A DNA stretch of 30,168 bases from Bacillota bacterium (GTDB lineage Bacteria; Bacillota; Clostridia; Christensenellales; Aristaeellaceae): positions 1 to 30,168 of the forward strand of contig JAEYPB010000032.1 in assembly GCA_023411175.1 (NCBI GenBank), written 5' to 3'. Under the pieces are notes generated by a model. That model was not told the origin of the DNA, made no database searches, and was given only the letters and a program-made list of their open reading frames with translations. Position numbers and translations under genes: made by a program. Every line of letters starts with the position of its first letter. Position 1 is the stretch's first letter. This document shows, piece after piece, positions 23,485 to 30,168 of the stretch.

Positions 23485-23513
23485 TTGACAGAATGTGCGT
23501 TCTATTCTATCAT
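23485..23513 (+). promoter_or_regulatory. Promoter of ruvCAB
   Basis: TTGACA (23485-23490) and TATCAT (23508-23513), spacer 17 bp, about 33 bp before the ruvC start. Confidence 0.8.
23491..23502 (+). promoter_or_regulatory. LexA (DinR) SOS box overlapping the ruvC promoter
   Basis: GAATGTGCGTTC matches the Firmicute LexA consensus GAAC-RNRY-GTTC at 11 of 12 positions (T for C at position 4). It occupies the spacer directly after the -35 box, where bound LexA would block RNA polymerase. ruvAB genes are known LexA targets in Bacillus subtilis and other bacteria. Confidence 0.75.
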
Positions 23514-23546
23514 AAAAGGTGACGCATTTTGGAGGGGGGTCCTGGT

Positions 23547-24041
23547 TTGGTCATATTGGGCATCGATCCGGGACTGGCGACCTTGGGTTACGGCGTGATC
23601 CGCGCCGAGGGCGACCGCTGCCAGCTCGTCCAGTTCGGCGTGCTGACCACCGGCGCCGGCCAGCCGCTGCCGCAGCGGCTCAGGTCGATCTTTCTGGGTG
23701 TTCACCAGCTGATGGACATCTACGGGCCGGACGAGGTCGCCTTTGAGGAGCTGTTTTTCTCCAAGAATGTCACCACCGGCATGGCCGTCAGCGCGGCGCG
23801 GGGCGCGGCGCTGGCCGCGGCGGCCACGAAAACCGAGAATCTTTTCGAATACACGCCCAACCAGGTCAAGCAGGCGGTTACCGGCCACGGCAAGGCCGAC
23901 AAACTGCAGGTGCAGACGATGGTGAAGCTGCTTTTGAACATGCAGGAAATTGCCCGCCCCGACGACGCGGCCGACGCGCTGGCGGTGGCGCTCACCCATG
24001 CGCACAGCGCCCGGATGCGGTCGATGTTCCGTATCCAATAA
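23547..24041 (+). CDS. ruvC: Holliday junction resolvase RuvC
   Basis: Endonuclease that cuts Holliday junctions made by recombination, working with RuvAB. 164 residues from the TTG at 23547 (reads MVILGIDPG); a TTG 18 nt earlier lies before the GGAGGGGGG Shine-Dalgarno and is rejected. The four acidic catalytic positions are visible: D7 (GIDPG), E67/E68 (FEELFF), and D139/D140 and D143 (RPDDAADALAVAL). YTPNQVKQAVTGHGKADK is typical. Promoter with LexA box upstream; the ruvA gene follows after a 219-nt gap with several hairpins. Confidence 0.96.
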   Translation: MVILGIDPGLATLGYGVIRAEGDRCQLVQFGVLTTGAGQPLPQRLRSIFLGVHQLMDIYGPDEVAFEELFFSKNVTTGMAVSAARGAALAAAATKTENLFEYTPNQVKQAVTGHGKADKLQVQTMVKLLLNMQEIARPDDAADALAVALTHAHSARMRSMFRIQ

Positions 24042-24047
24042 GCATGG

Positions 24048-24212
24048 CGTTGAAAATCCCTGCCGGTCTTTTCAACGCGGTGAGTGAAAACTGCGTGCGC
24101 CTAAAATGCTGGCGCATTTTCGGGCGGCGCACTGACTTAAGGGGTTGTTTCCTTGGCCAGTGTGCGCACTGACCAAGGAAACGCGTTTCCGGCGTACGCG
24201 CCGCCGGAAACG
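24048..24212. repeat. Cluster of four inverted repeats in the ruvC-ruvA gap
   Basis: Four consecutive stems: (1) CGTTGAAAA 24048-24056 with 24069-24077, 9 bp; (2) AAAATGC 24103-24109 with 24114-24120, loop TGGC; (3) GTTTCCTTGGCCAGTG 24147-24162 with 24167-24182, 15 of 16 pairs, loop TGCG; (4) CGTTTCCGGCG 24184-24194 with 24202-24212, loop 7 nt. Between (3) and (4) lies a 14-bp palindrome GGAAACGCGTTTCC (24177-24190), so the 3' arm of (3) and 5' arm of (4) can pair with each other, giving mutually exclusive folds. No T-run follows. Could be an RNA processing or attenuation region, or remains of a small mobile repeat. Confidence 0.7.
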
Positions 24213-24260
24213 ATTAAAAAGAAAACCGGGTTTGCCCGTTGAGGCATTGGGGAGGACGCC

Positions 24261-24854
24261 ATGTACGCGCACTTTGAAGGCACCCTGTCCGAGAAGAACG
24301 CCGATTCCGTCGTGATCGACTGCGGCGGGGTCGGATATTCTCTGCTCGTCACCGCCGCGGCGCTTCAAGCCGCGCCACAGGTGGGGGCGCGCTTCAAGTG
24401 CTACGCGCACCTCTCCGTCCGGGAGGACGCGATGGAGCTTTTCGGCTTCTACAGCCGGGAGGAAAAGGCGATGTTTCTCAGGCTCTGCTCCGTCACGGGC
24501 ATCGGCCCGAGGACGGCGCTGGGCATCCTGTCCGCGCTCAGCGTCCGGGACTTGACCATCGCGCTGCTGACCGGGGACGCCGCAGCCCTCGCCCGCGCGC
24601 CGGGCATCGGCAAAAAGACCGCCCAGCGGATGATCCTGGAGCTCCGAGACAAGATCGACGGCGCGGAGGAACTGACGAGCGGCCATGCGGCGCCCGCCGC
24701 GCCCCGTGGCGGCCCGACGGCCGAGGCCATTGAGGCGCTGATGGCGCTGGGGTACCAGTCCGGCGAAGCCGCCACGGCGGTGGCCCGCGTCGCGGGCAAT
24801 AGCGATAGAACCGACGAGCTGATCCGGCTCGCGCTGAAGGGGATGAACGGCTGA
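24261..24854 (+). CDS. ruvA: Holliday junction branch migration protein RuvA
   Basis: Tetrameric DNA-binding subunit that holds the four-way junction and loads RuvB. 197 residues. Domain I (OB fold, about 1-62; MYAHFEGTLSEKNADSVVIDCGGVGYSL) is followed by two helix-hairpin-helix motifs (LCSVTGIGPRTALGIL and LARAPGIGKKTAQRMI), then a flexible linker and domain III (TAEAIEALMALGYQSGEAATAV) that contacts RuvB. ATG with GGGGAGG upstream. Its stop overlaps ruvB by one base. Confidence 0.97.
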   Translation: MYAHFEGTLSEKNADSVVIDCGGVGYSLLVTAAALQAAPQVGARFKCYAHLSVREDAMELFGFYSREEKAMFLRLCSVTGIGPRTALGILSALSVRDLTIALLTGDAAALARAPGIGKKTAQRMILELRDKIDGAEELTSGHAAPAAPRGGPTAEAIEALMALGYQSGEAATAVARVAGNSDRTDELIRLALKGMNG

Positions 24855-25894
24855 TGGACGACGAACGGCTGATCGCGACGGGCTTCCGCAGGGAAGAGGA
24901 CGAGGCGGAGCGCACGCTGCGCCCGCTGACGCTTTCGGAGTACTTCGGCCAGCACAAGCTCAAGGAGAGCCTGTCCGTCTACATGCAGGCGGCCATCGGC
25001 CGAAGGGAACCGCTGGACCACCTCTTGCTCTACGGCCCGCCGGGCCTCGGAAAGACCACGCTGGCGGGCATCATCGCCTCTGAAATGGGGCACAACATCC
25101 GCATCACCAGCGGGCCCGCCATCGAGCGGCCGGGGGATCTGGCATCGATCCTGACCAACCTTGCCGCCGGGGACATCCTGTTCATCGACGAGATCCACCG
25201 CCTCTCCCACTCGGTGGAGGAGGTGCTCTACCCGGCGATGGAGGACTACGCCCTCGACATCATGATCGGGAAAGGCCCCTCCGCCCGGTCGATCCGGCTG
25301 GATCTGCCCAAGTTCACGCTGATCGGCGCGACGACCCGGGCGGGGCTTCTCACTTCGCCGCTGCGCGACCGGTTTGGAATCAGCTTCCGGCTGGAGCTGT
25401 ACGAACCGGAGGACCTATCCACCATCCTGCTCCGGTCCGCGAATATCTTGAAGATAGCGTGTGACCGGGACGGGGCGCTCGAGATCGCGCGGCGCTCCCG
25501 CGGCACGCCCCGCATCGCCAACCGGCTCATCAAGAGGGTGCGCGATTTTGCGGAGGTCAAGGCCGGCGGGCGCATCACAACGCAGGTCGCCTGTGAGGCG
25601 CTGACCATCATGGAGATCGACGAACTGGGCCTAGACCGGATCGACCGGGCGATGCTGTCCGCGATGATCGGAAAGTTCGGCGGCGGGCCGGTGGGGCTCG
25701 ACACGCTGGCCGCTTCCACCGGCGAGGACGCCTCCACCATCGAGGATGTGTACGAACCATACCTGTTGCAGCTGGGTTTTCTGATGCGCACGCCCAGAGG
25801 CAGGGTCGCAACCCCTGCCGCCTACGCGCACTTGGGGCTGACCGCCCCCGCCGCCGCGCCGCAGGACGACCAGATGCGCATGGACGTTGAATAA
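24854..25894 (+). CDS. ruvB: Holliday junction branch migration ATPase RuvB
   Basis: AAA+ hexameric motor that drives branch migration with RuvA. 346 residues. Walker A GPPGLGKT at 61-68, Walker B with DEIH at 112-115, sensor 1 GATTR at 158-162, arginine finger region LRDRFG at 170-175, and sensor 2 GTPRIANRL. The C-terminal winged helix (about 260-335) has GGPVGLDTLAASTGED and QLGFLMRTPRGR. Starts at ATG 24854, overlapping the ruvA TGA (TGATG). queA follows 18 nt downstream, so ruvCAB-queA-tgt probably form one long transcript. Confidence 0.98.
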   Translation: MDDERLIATGFRREEDEAERTLRPLTLSEYFGQHKLKESLSVYMQAAIGRREPLDHLLLYGPPGLGKTTLAGIIASEMGHNIRITSGPAIERPGDLASILTNLAAGDILFIDEIHRLSHSVEEVLYPAMEDYALDIMIGKGPSARSIRLDLPKFTLIGATTRAGLLTSPLRDRFGISFRLELYEPEDLSTILLRSANILKIACDRDGALEIARRSRGTPRIANRLIKRVRDFAEVKAGGRITTQVACEALTIMEIDELGLDRIDRAMLSAMIGKFGGGPVGLDTLAASTGEDASTIEDVYEPYLLQLGFLMRTPRGRVATPAAYAHLGLTAPAAAPQDDQMRMDVE

Positions 25895-25912
25895 AGAAGA
25901 GCTGGGTTATTG

Positions 25913-26935
25913 ATGAAGACGAGCGATTTTGTGTACGACCTGCCGGAGGAATTGATCGCCCAGACGCCCATCGAGCCGAGGGATCATTCCAGGCTCCTCG
26001 CGGTGGGCCGCTCGGATGGCGCGCTGGAGCACCGGCATTTTTACGACCTGCCCGGTTACCTGCACTCCGGCGACATCCTGGTGGTCAACGACACGCGGGT
26101 GATGCCCGCGCGGCTCATCGGCGAACGGGCAGGCGGCGGCGCCTGCGAGGTGCTATTGCTTCGGCAGCTTTCGCCGGTCAGCTGGGAGACCCTGGTAAAG
26201 CCCGGAAAGAAGCTGAAGCCCGGCGCGCGCGTCTCCTTCGGCGGCGGGCGGCTGACCGCAACCATTGAGGCGCCCACCGAAGCCGGCGGGCGCGTGGTGC
26301 GCTTTGATGTCGCCAGCGGCACGCTGGAGGCGGCGCTGGACGAACTGGGCGAGATGCCGCTGCCCCCGTACATCCACGAAAAACTGGAAGACCGGGAGCG
26401 GTACCAGACGGTATACGCCCGGGAGACCGGTTCCGCCGCCGCGCCCACGGCGGGGCTGCACTTCACGCCGGAACTCCTTGAGAAAATCCGTGGTATGGGC
26501 GTGACGATCGTCCCGGTGCTTCTGCACGTGGGGTTGGGCACTTTTCGCCCGGTCAAGGCGGAGGATATTTCCCAGCATCAGATGCACAGCGAGTTCTACT
26601 CGGTTTCGCCGGAGGCGGCGGAGGCGGTGAACCGCGCCAAGGCGGAGGGCCGCCGCGTGATCGCGGTGGGTACCACCAGCGTGCGAACGCTGGAGTCCGC
26701 GGCGCGGGACGGAATGCTTGAGCCCGGCTCCGGCTGGACGGACATCTTCATCACCCCCGGCTTTCATTTTCAGATGGTGGACGCCCTCATCACCAACTTC
26801 CATTTGCCAGGCTCCACGCTCATCATGCTGGTGTCGGCGCTGATGGGGCGCGAGCGGGCGATCGCCGCCTACGAGGAGGCCGTCCGCCAGCGCTACCGGT
26901 TCTTTTCCTTTGGCGACGCAATGCTGATCCATTGA
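25913..26935 (+). CDS. queA: S-adenosylmethionine:tRNA ribosyltransferase-isomerase
   Basis: Transfers the ribosyl part of SAM to preQ1 in tRNA, forming epoxyqueuosine, the step after Tgt. 340 residues. Family motifs: FVYDLPEELIAQTPIEPRDHSRLL at the N-terminus, VVNDTRVMPARL, AAPTAGLHFT, LHVGLGTFRPV, GTTSVRTLESA, and TNFHLPGSTLIMLVSA. The ATG at 25913 is used rather than the in-frame TTG just before it; the Shine-Dalgarno (GAAGAG) is weak and distant. Typical order ruvB-queA-tgt-yajC of Firmicutes. Confidence 0.97.
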   Translation: MKTSDFVYDLPEELIAQTPIEPRDHSRLLAVGRSDGALEHRHFYDLPGYLHSGDILVVNDTRVMPARLIGERAGGGACEVLLLRQLSPVSWETLVKPGKKLKPGARVSFGGGRLTATIEAPTEAGGRVVRFDVASGTLEAALDELGEMPLPPYIHEKLEDRERYQTVYARETGSAAAPTAGLHFTPELLEKIRGMGVTIVPVLLHVGLGTFRPVKAEDISQHQMHSEFYSVSPEAAEAVNRAKAEGRRVIAVGTTSVRTLESAARDGMLEPGSGWTDIFITPGFHFQMVDALITNFHLPGSTLIMLVSALMGRERAIAAYEEAVRQRYRFFSFGDAMLIH

Positions 26936-26954
26936 TTTTAGGGAGGACGAACCC

Positions 26955-28079
26955 TTGCCAAAGCCCTTTGAGTTTGAGCTATTGCACGTCTGCAGGCAGA
27001 CCGGCGCGCGCCGGGGCCGGCTGCACACGCCCCACGGCGTCATTGAGACGCCCGTCTACATGCCGGTCGGCACCCAGGCGTCGGTCAAGACGCTGTCGCC
27101 GGAGGAAGTCAAGGACATTGGCGCGGACATCATCCTGGCCAACACCTACCACCTGCACCTGCGCCCCGGCGAGGATCTGGTGAAGGAGGCCGGAGGGCTG
27201 CACAAGTTCATGAACTGGGACCGGCCGATCCTGACCGACAGCGGCGGGTTTCAGGTGTTTTCGCTGGCCGCGCTGCGGAAGGTCCGCGAAGACGGCGTTT
27301 CGTTCCGCTCGCACCTGGACGGCAGCGCCCGCTTCCTGTCGCCGGAGAAGGCCGTCGCCATTCAGGAGGCTCTGGGAAGCGACATCATGATGCAGTTTGA
27401 CGAATGCACCGCCTGGCCCTGCGACGAGAAGACCGCCGCCACCGCGCTGGGGCGCACCATTCGCTGGCTGGACCGCTGCATCGCCGCGAAGACGAGGGAC
27501 GATCAGGCGCTCTTTGGCATCGTGCAGGGCGCGTTCTTCGAGGAACTCCGCGCTGAAAGCGCGCGGCAGGCCGCGGCGAGGGATCTTCCTGGCTACGGCA
27601 TCGGCGGCCTTTCGGTGGGCGAGCCCAAGGACATCATGTACCGGATGCTGGACGTGGTCTGCCCCATCCTGCCGGAGGAAAAGCCGCGCTACCTCATGGG
27701 CGTCGGCTCGCCGGACTGCCTGGTGGAGGGCGTCATCCGAGGCGTGGACATGTTTGACTGCGTACTGGCAACCCGTGTGGCGCGAAACGGCACCGTGTTT
27801 ACGCGAAACGGGCGGCTGGTGGTCAGAAACGCCGCCTGCGCGCGGGATTTCTCGCCCATCGAGGAGGACTGCGACTGCTACGCGTGCCGGAACTACTCCC
27901 GCGCCTACATCCGCCACCTTCTGAAGGCGGAGGAGATCCTGGCGCTAAGGCTCTGTTCGATCCACAACCTGCGCTTTTTGACCCGCATGATGGAGGAGAT
28001 GCGCTCCGCCATCGAGCAGGACGCCACCCGGGACTGGGTGGAGGGTTTCTACGCCACCCACGTCCGTGGATCGTGGTAA
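26955..28079 (+). CDS. tgt: Queuine/preQ1 tRNA-guanine transglycosylase
   Basis: Exchanges G34 for preQ1 in tRNAs with GUN anticodons, the entry step of tRNA queuosine. 374 residues. TIM-barrel with the active-site D95 in TDSGGFQVFSL, MQFDECTAWPC, FGIVQGAF, GGLSVGEPKDIM, and the second catalytic region YLMGVGSP. The zinc site is the CDCYACRNYSRAYIRH region near 308-325 plus the following IHN. The start is TTG at 26955 with GGGAGG eight bases upstream. A promoter for yajC follows, so the ruv-que transcript may end or continue there; no terminator was found between. Confidence 0.97.
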   Translation: MPKPFEFELLHVCRQTGARRGRLHTPHGVIETPVYMPVGTQASVKTLSPEEVKDIGADIILANTYHLHLRPGEDLVKEAGGLHKFMNWDRPILTDSGGFQVFSLAALRKVREDGVSFRSHLDGSARFLSPEKAVAIQEALGSDIMMQFDECTAWPCDEKTAATALGRTIRWLDRCIAAKTRDDQALFGIVQGAFFEELRAESARQAAARDLPGYGIGGLSVGEPKDIMYRMLDVVCPILPEEKPRYLMGVGSPDCLVEGVIRGVDMFDCVLATRVARNGTVFTRNGRLVVRNAACARDFSPIEEDCDCYACRNYSRAYIRHLLKAEEILALRLCSIHNLRFLTRMMEEMRSAIEQDATRDWVEGFYATHVRGSW

Positions 28080-28139
28080 ATCCGGCATTCTGAGCGCTAA
28101 AATTTTACAGCAATGTGCGCCTGTCGAGCGTTTTAGCCG

Positions 28140-28168
28140 TTGTGCTCAAGCGCAAACTCAAGTATAAT
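28140..28168 (+). promoter_or_regulatory. Promoter of yajC
   Basis: TTGTGC (28140-28145) and TATAAT (28163-28168), spacer 17 bp. Confidence 0.7.
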
Positions 28169-28200
28169 AAATCAGTATGATTGATTTTGGAGGAAGTAAC

Positions 28201-28593
28201 ATGTTCACAAGTTTCGACTGGCTCCTGGATGCCGTTGCCGATCCCGCTGCGACGGCCGCTGCCACCGATGCCGCCGGGGCCGCCACAGACGGCGGTATTC
28301 TCGCCATGCTCGTGCAGCTTCTGCCGATGCTCGCCATCGTCGTGGTGTTCTATTTCATCCTGATCCGGCCCCAGCGCAAGAAGGACAAGGCCGTCAAGGA
28401 CATGCTGTCCGCCCTGAAGCCGGGCGACAGGATCTGCACCATCGGTGGCGTGTACGGCACCGTGACCGGCATCAAAGACGACACCGTGAAGGTCGTCGTC
28501 GGCACGCAGAAGACCGAAATGGTCTTCGCCCGCTGGGCAATCCGTTCCGTCGAGGACGCGCCGCTGGAGAACGACGTCGAGCCGCAGGTGTAA
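28201..28593 (+). CDS. yajC: Preprotein translocase subunit YajC
   Basis: Small membrane protein accessory to SecDF-SecYEG. 130 residues: an Ala/Asp-rich N-terminal 30 residues, one membrane helix at about 33-54, then the family signature FILIRPQRKKDKAVKDMLSALKPGDRICTIGGVYGTV and a short acidic tail. ATG 28201 follows GGAGGAAG; an earlier in-frame ATG at 28177 precedes that Shine-Dalgarno. It has its own promoter and a terminator, so it appears to be a single-gene unit; the secD and secF genes that often follow are not here. Confidence 0.95.
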   Translation: MFTSFDWLLDAVADPAATAAATDAAGAATDGGILAMLVQLLPMLAIVVVFYFILIRPQRKKDKAVKDMLSALKPGDRICTIGGVYGTVTGIKDDTVKVVVGTQKTEMVFARWAIRSVEDAPLENDVEPQV

Positions 28594-28621
28594 CGCGCGG
28601 GCTGAATCCCTGAATTGAACC

Positions 28622-28658
28622 AAGCGCCGGAACCCCTTTATGGGAGTCCGGCGCTTTT
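28622..28658 (+). terminator. yajC intrinsic terminator
   Basis: AAGCGCCGGA (28622-28631) pairs with TCCGGCGCTT (28647-28656) and four T follow, partly within the stem. Confidence 0.85.
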
Positions 28659-28734
28659 ACATACCCCCCGCCTTGCGTGAAAAGCGGTCTTTTTTTGTGC
28701 GTGAAGGCATACCCTTGGGCGAGGAGGGATTTGG

Positions 28735-29145
28735 ATGGAGCGGCGGGCGACAATTCTCGCGCTTGTACGAGGGCTGGGCACGGCGGTGCTGGCGACGCTC
28801 GCCGGCATGGCGGTGCTCGCCGGCGTGGTGGTGCTCACCGGCATCAGCGACGGCACGGTGCTGGCGGTCAATCAGGCGCTCAAGGCGGTCAGCATCGCGT
28901 TGGGCGCGGTGGCAGCCGTGGGGTTTGGCGGGCGGCGGGGCTTTGTGATGGGAGCGGTCGTCGGCGCCATGTACATGATTCTGGGTTACGCGCTCTACTG
29001 TGCCATCGACGGACGGATCGCCCCGGCGGGGCTTCTGGCTGCGGAATTTGTGATGGGCGCGCTGGTGGGCGCGCTGGCAGGCGCGCTGGCGGCCAACATC
29101 CGCCCGAGCCGCCGCGCCAAGCGCCGCGCGCGAACGGCGGCATAA
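28735..29145 (+). CDS. TIGR04086-like small membrane protein
   Basis: Integral membrane protein of 136 residues with four hydrophobic helices (about 8-35, 43-63, 68-88, 96-118) rich in Ala/Gly/Val, and a basic C-terminus (RPSRRAKRRARTAA). Length, topology and position next to yajC fit the TIGR04086 family of Clostridia, whose function is unknown. The ATG has GAGGAGGG six bases upstream. No SCIFF peptide or SCIFF-maturase gene, often found beside this family, lies in the window. Confidence 0.7.
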   Translation: MERRATILALVRGLGTAVLATLAGMAVLAGVVVLTGISDGTVLAVNQALKAVSIALGAVAAVGFGGRRGFVMGAVVGAMYMILGYALYCAIDGRIAPAGLLAAEFVMGALVGALAGALAANIRPSRRAKRRARTAA

Positions 29146-29150
29146 GGCAA

Positions 29151-29196
29151 AGAGAACCGCGGAGCCTGAAATCGGACTCCGCGGTTTTGCTTTTTT
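29151..29196 (+). terminator. Terminator after the TIGR04086-like gene
   Basis: AACCGCGGAG (29155-29164) and CTCCGCGGTT (29177-29186), followed by TTGC and six T (29191-29196). It also lies just after the convergent caspase-like gene and may serve both sides. Confidence 0.85.
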
Positions 29197-29205
29197 GGAA
29201 ACCGT

Positions 29206-30168
29206 TCAGCTTCGGCCGAACACGGGAAGGGTGCCGTCTGCAGTGTAGTATTGCATATCCTGGGTGATGCCCAGCGTGGGGTATTTGGCCCGGAAGGCGT
29301 CGACCCTGGCGTCGGCGTAAGAGAACACCTCGCCAAAGGTGGCGATGCCGTCCTTGGGGCTTGCGTCGCTGCCGAAGCCGCTGTTCGCGGGATTCAGGAT
29401 GTCGTACCCCGCGCCCATCGCCAGATAGTAGGTGGCGAGACCCACGTAGACCGGTGAGCCATTATTGCTGAATCCGACCGAGACCGAGGTTTCGTCTTTT
29501 CGGGAGGCGGTGATCACGCTGTAGTTGGTGGTGGTCAGCCCCTTCTTGACGAAGGTCGCGCTCCCCTTGAAGGCGTTCACGACCGTGTCGTTAAAGCCCG
29601 TGTCCGCGGCGGTCTGGGTTATTCCGGCGCTCTTTCCGATGAACATGCCGGAGTAGCAGGAGTCCAGAACGACGATTACCCTGCCGGGGATATTGTCCAG
29701 CGCGCTTTTGAGCGTGGGAACGTTGAGCAGCGTTCCATCAACGCCCACGAGGCCGGTGCCGGATTCGGTGCTGGAGGCCCTTGCACCGTGGCCGGAGTAG
29801 TAGAACAGTGTGACGTCGTTGGCTTCTATCGGCTGCGACGCGAGCGAAGCGATGTCTGCGAGAATCTGCGCGCGCGTACGGTCCTTCTTGGCGGTGATGC
29901 TGGAGTACCCCTGCCCGTCGATGGTGGAAAGACTGAGCGCCGCGTTCATCATGGTGAGGTCGTTGTAGGGTCCGTTCAGCCGGGAAGAGTAGGCTTCGTT
30001 GCCGATGAGGAGTGCTCGGTACACCGTTTCATTGGAATTCTCGGGTTCCGGCGTCGGAACTGGCGTCGGAGTAGGGGTAAGGGACGGAGTCGAGGTCGGC
30101 TTCGGCGTGGGGGTAGGGGACGGCGTCGGGGTTGGCGTCGGCGTGGGGGTAGGCGCCGGCGTCGGGGG
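29206..30168 (-). CDS. Caspase-like (C14) peptidase with Pro/Thr-rich linker, N-terminus cut by window edge
   Basis: 320 residues are visible and the frame is open at the right edge, so the gene continues beyond the window. The first 48 visible residues are a low-complexity Pro/Thr linker (repeated TPTP, ending near PENSNET), the type seen between modules of secreted or surface proteins. The rest is a caspase-type domain of about 270 residues (YRALLIGNEAYSS onward), with catalytic His at visible residue 127 (FYYSGHGA) and Cys at 171 (VVLDSCYSGMF). It shares the catalytic core with the gene at 6606-8318, but has a linker rather than Ig-like repeats directly before the domain. The missing N-terminus probably holds a signal peptide or other modules; this cannot be seen. 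Target unknown. Confidence 0.88.
   Translation of the reverse strand, partial: PPTPAPTPTPTPTPTPSPTPTPKPTSTPSLTPTPTPVPTPEPENSNETVYRALLIGNEAYSSRLNGPYNDLTMMNAALSLSTIDGQGYSSITAKKDRTRAQILADIASLASQPIEANDVTLFYYSGHGARASSTESGTGLVGVDGTLLNVPTLKSALDNIPGRVIVVLDSCYSGMFIGKSAGITQTAADTGFNDTVVNAFKGSATFVKKGLTTTNYSVITASRKDETSVSVGFSNNGSPVYVGLATYYLAMGAGYDILNPANSGFGSDASPKDGIATFGEVFSYADARVDAFRAKYPTLGITQDMQYYTADGTLPVFGRS

Noticed and set aside
30025..30168. Short tandem repeat as a CRISPR or intergenic minisatellite
   Set aside because: It is in frame with the caspase-like gene and encodes a Pro/Thr linker, so it is coding.

Overview
The window is GC-rich DNA from a spore-forming member of the Firmicutes, most likely class Clostridia. 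The evidence is a germination protease gene (gpr) divergent from rpsT, a tyrosine-specifier T-box leader, an 11/12 match to the Firmicute LexA (DinR) box in the ruvC promoter, strong Shine-Dalgarno sequences, frequent TTG and GTG starts, and a TIGR04086-type membrane protein beside yajC. Genus cannot be told from the sequence. The window cuts a gene at each end: ilvE on the left, which lacks its C-terminus, and a secreted caspase-like peptidase on the right, which lacks its N-terminus.

Left part (1-17,747, almost all minus strand). Read in transcription order, right to left: an orphan beta-class DNA methyltransferase; a serC-serA-PHP phosphatase operon; a lone XRE regulator on the plus strand; a membrane protein / FGGY sugar kinase / sigma-like membrane protein operon; guaB followed by a secreted caspase-like protein with three bacterial Ig-like repeats; then a T-box(Tyr)-controlled operon of aminotransferase, tyrS, yigZ and a CtpE-like P-type ATPase joined by overlapping stop and start codons; and finally ilvE with its own promoter inside the ATPase 3' end.

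Middle part (17,748-22,328). serS with a consensus promoter and terminator, tRNA-Lys(CTT), and a visibly less GC-rich methyltransferase pseudogene with two frameshifts. Next is a helix-turn-helix protein fused to a complete desulfoferrodoxin (superoxide reductase) module, then the minus-strand rpsT / ACT-domain / YaiI group.

Right part (22,329-30,168, mostly plus strand). gpr, then the Holliday-junction set ruvC-ruvA-ruvB running into the queuosine genes queA and tgt, then yajC and a TIGR04086-like membrane protein, and a convergent second caspase-like gene with a Pro/Thr-rich linker. The ruvC promoter carries a LexA-like site between its -35 and -10 boxes. The ruvC-ruvA gap holds four consecutive inverted repeats that no gene explains.

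Most of the window is housekeeping. The parts most worth a second look are the HTH-desulfoferrodoxin fusion, the sigma-like protein with a C-terminal membrane anchor, the two secreted caspase-like peptidases, the P-type ATPase under tyrosine T-box control, the PHP phosphatase as a candidate serine-pathway phosphatase, and the hairpin cluster between ruvC and ruvA. All calls are from reading the sequence; no database search was run.
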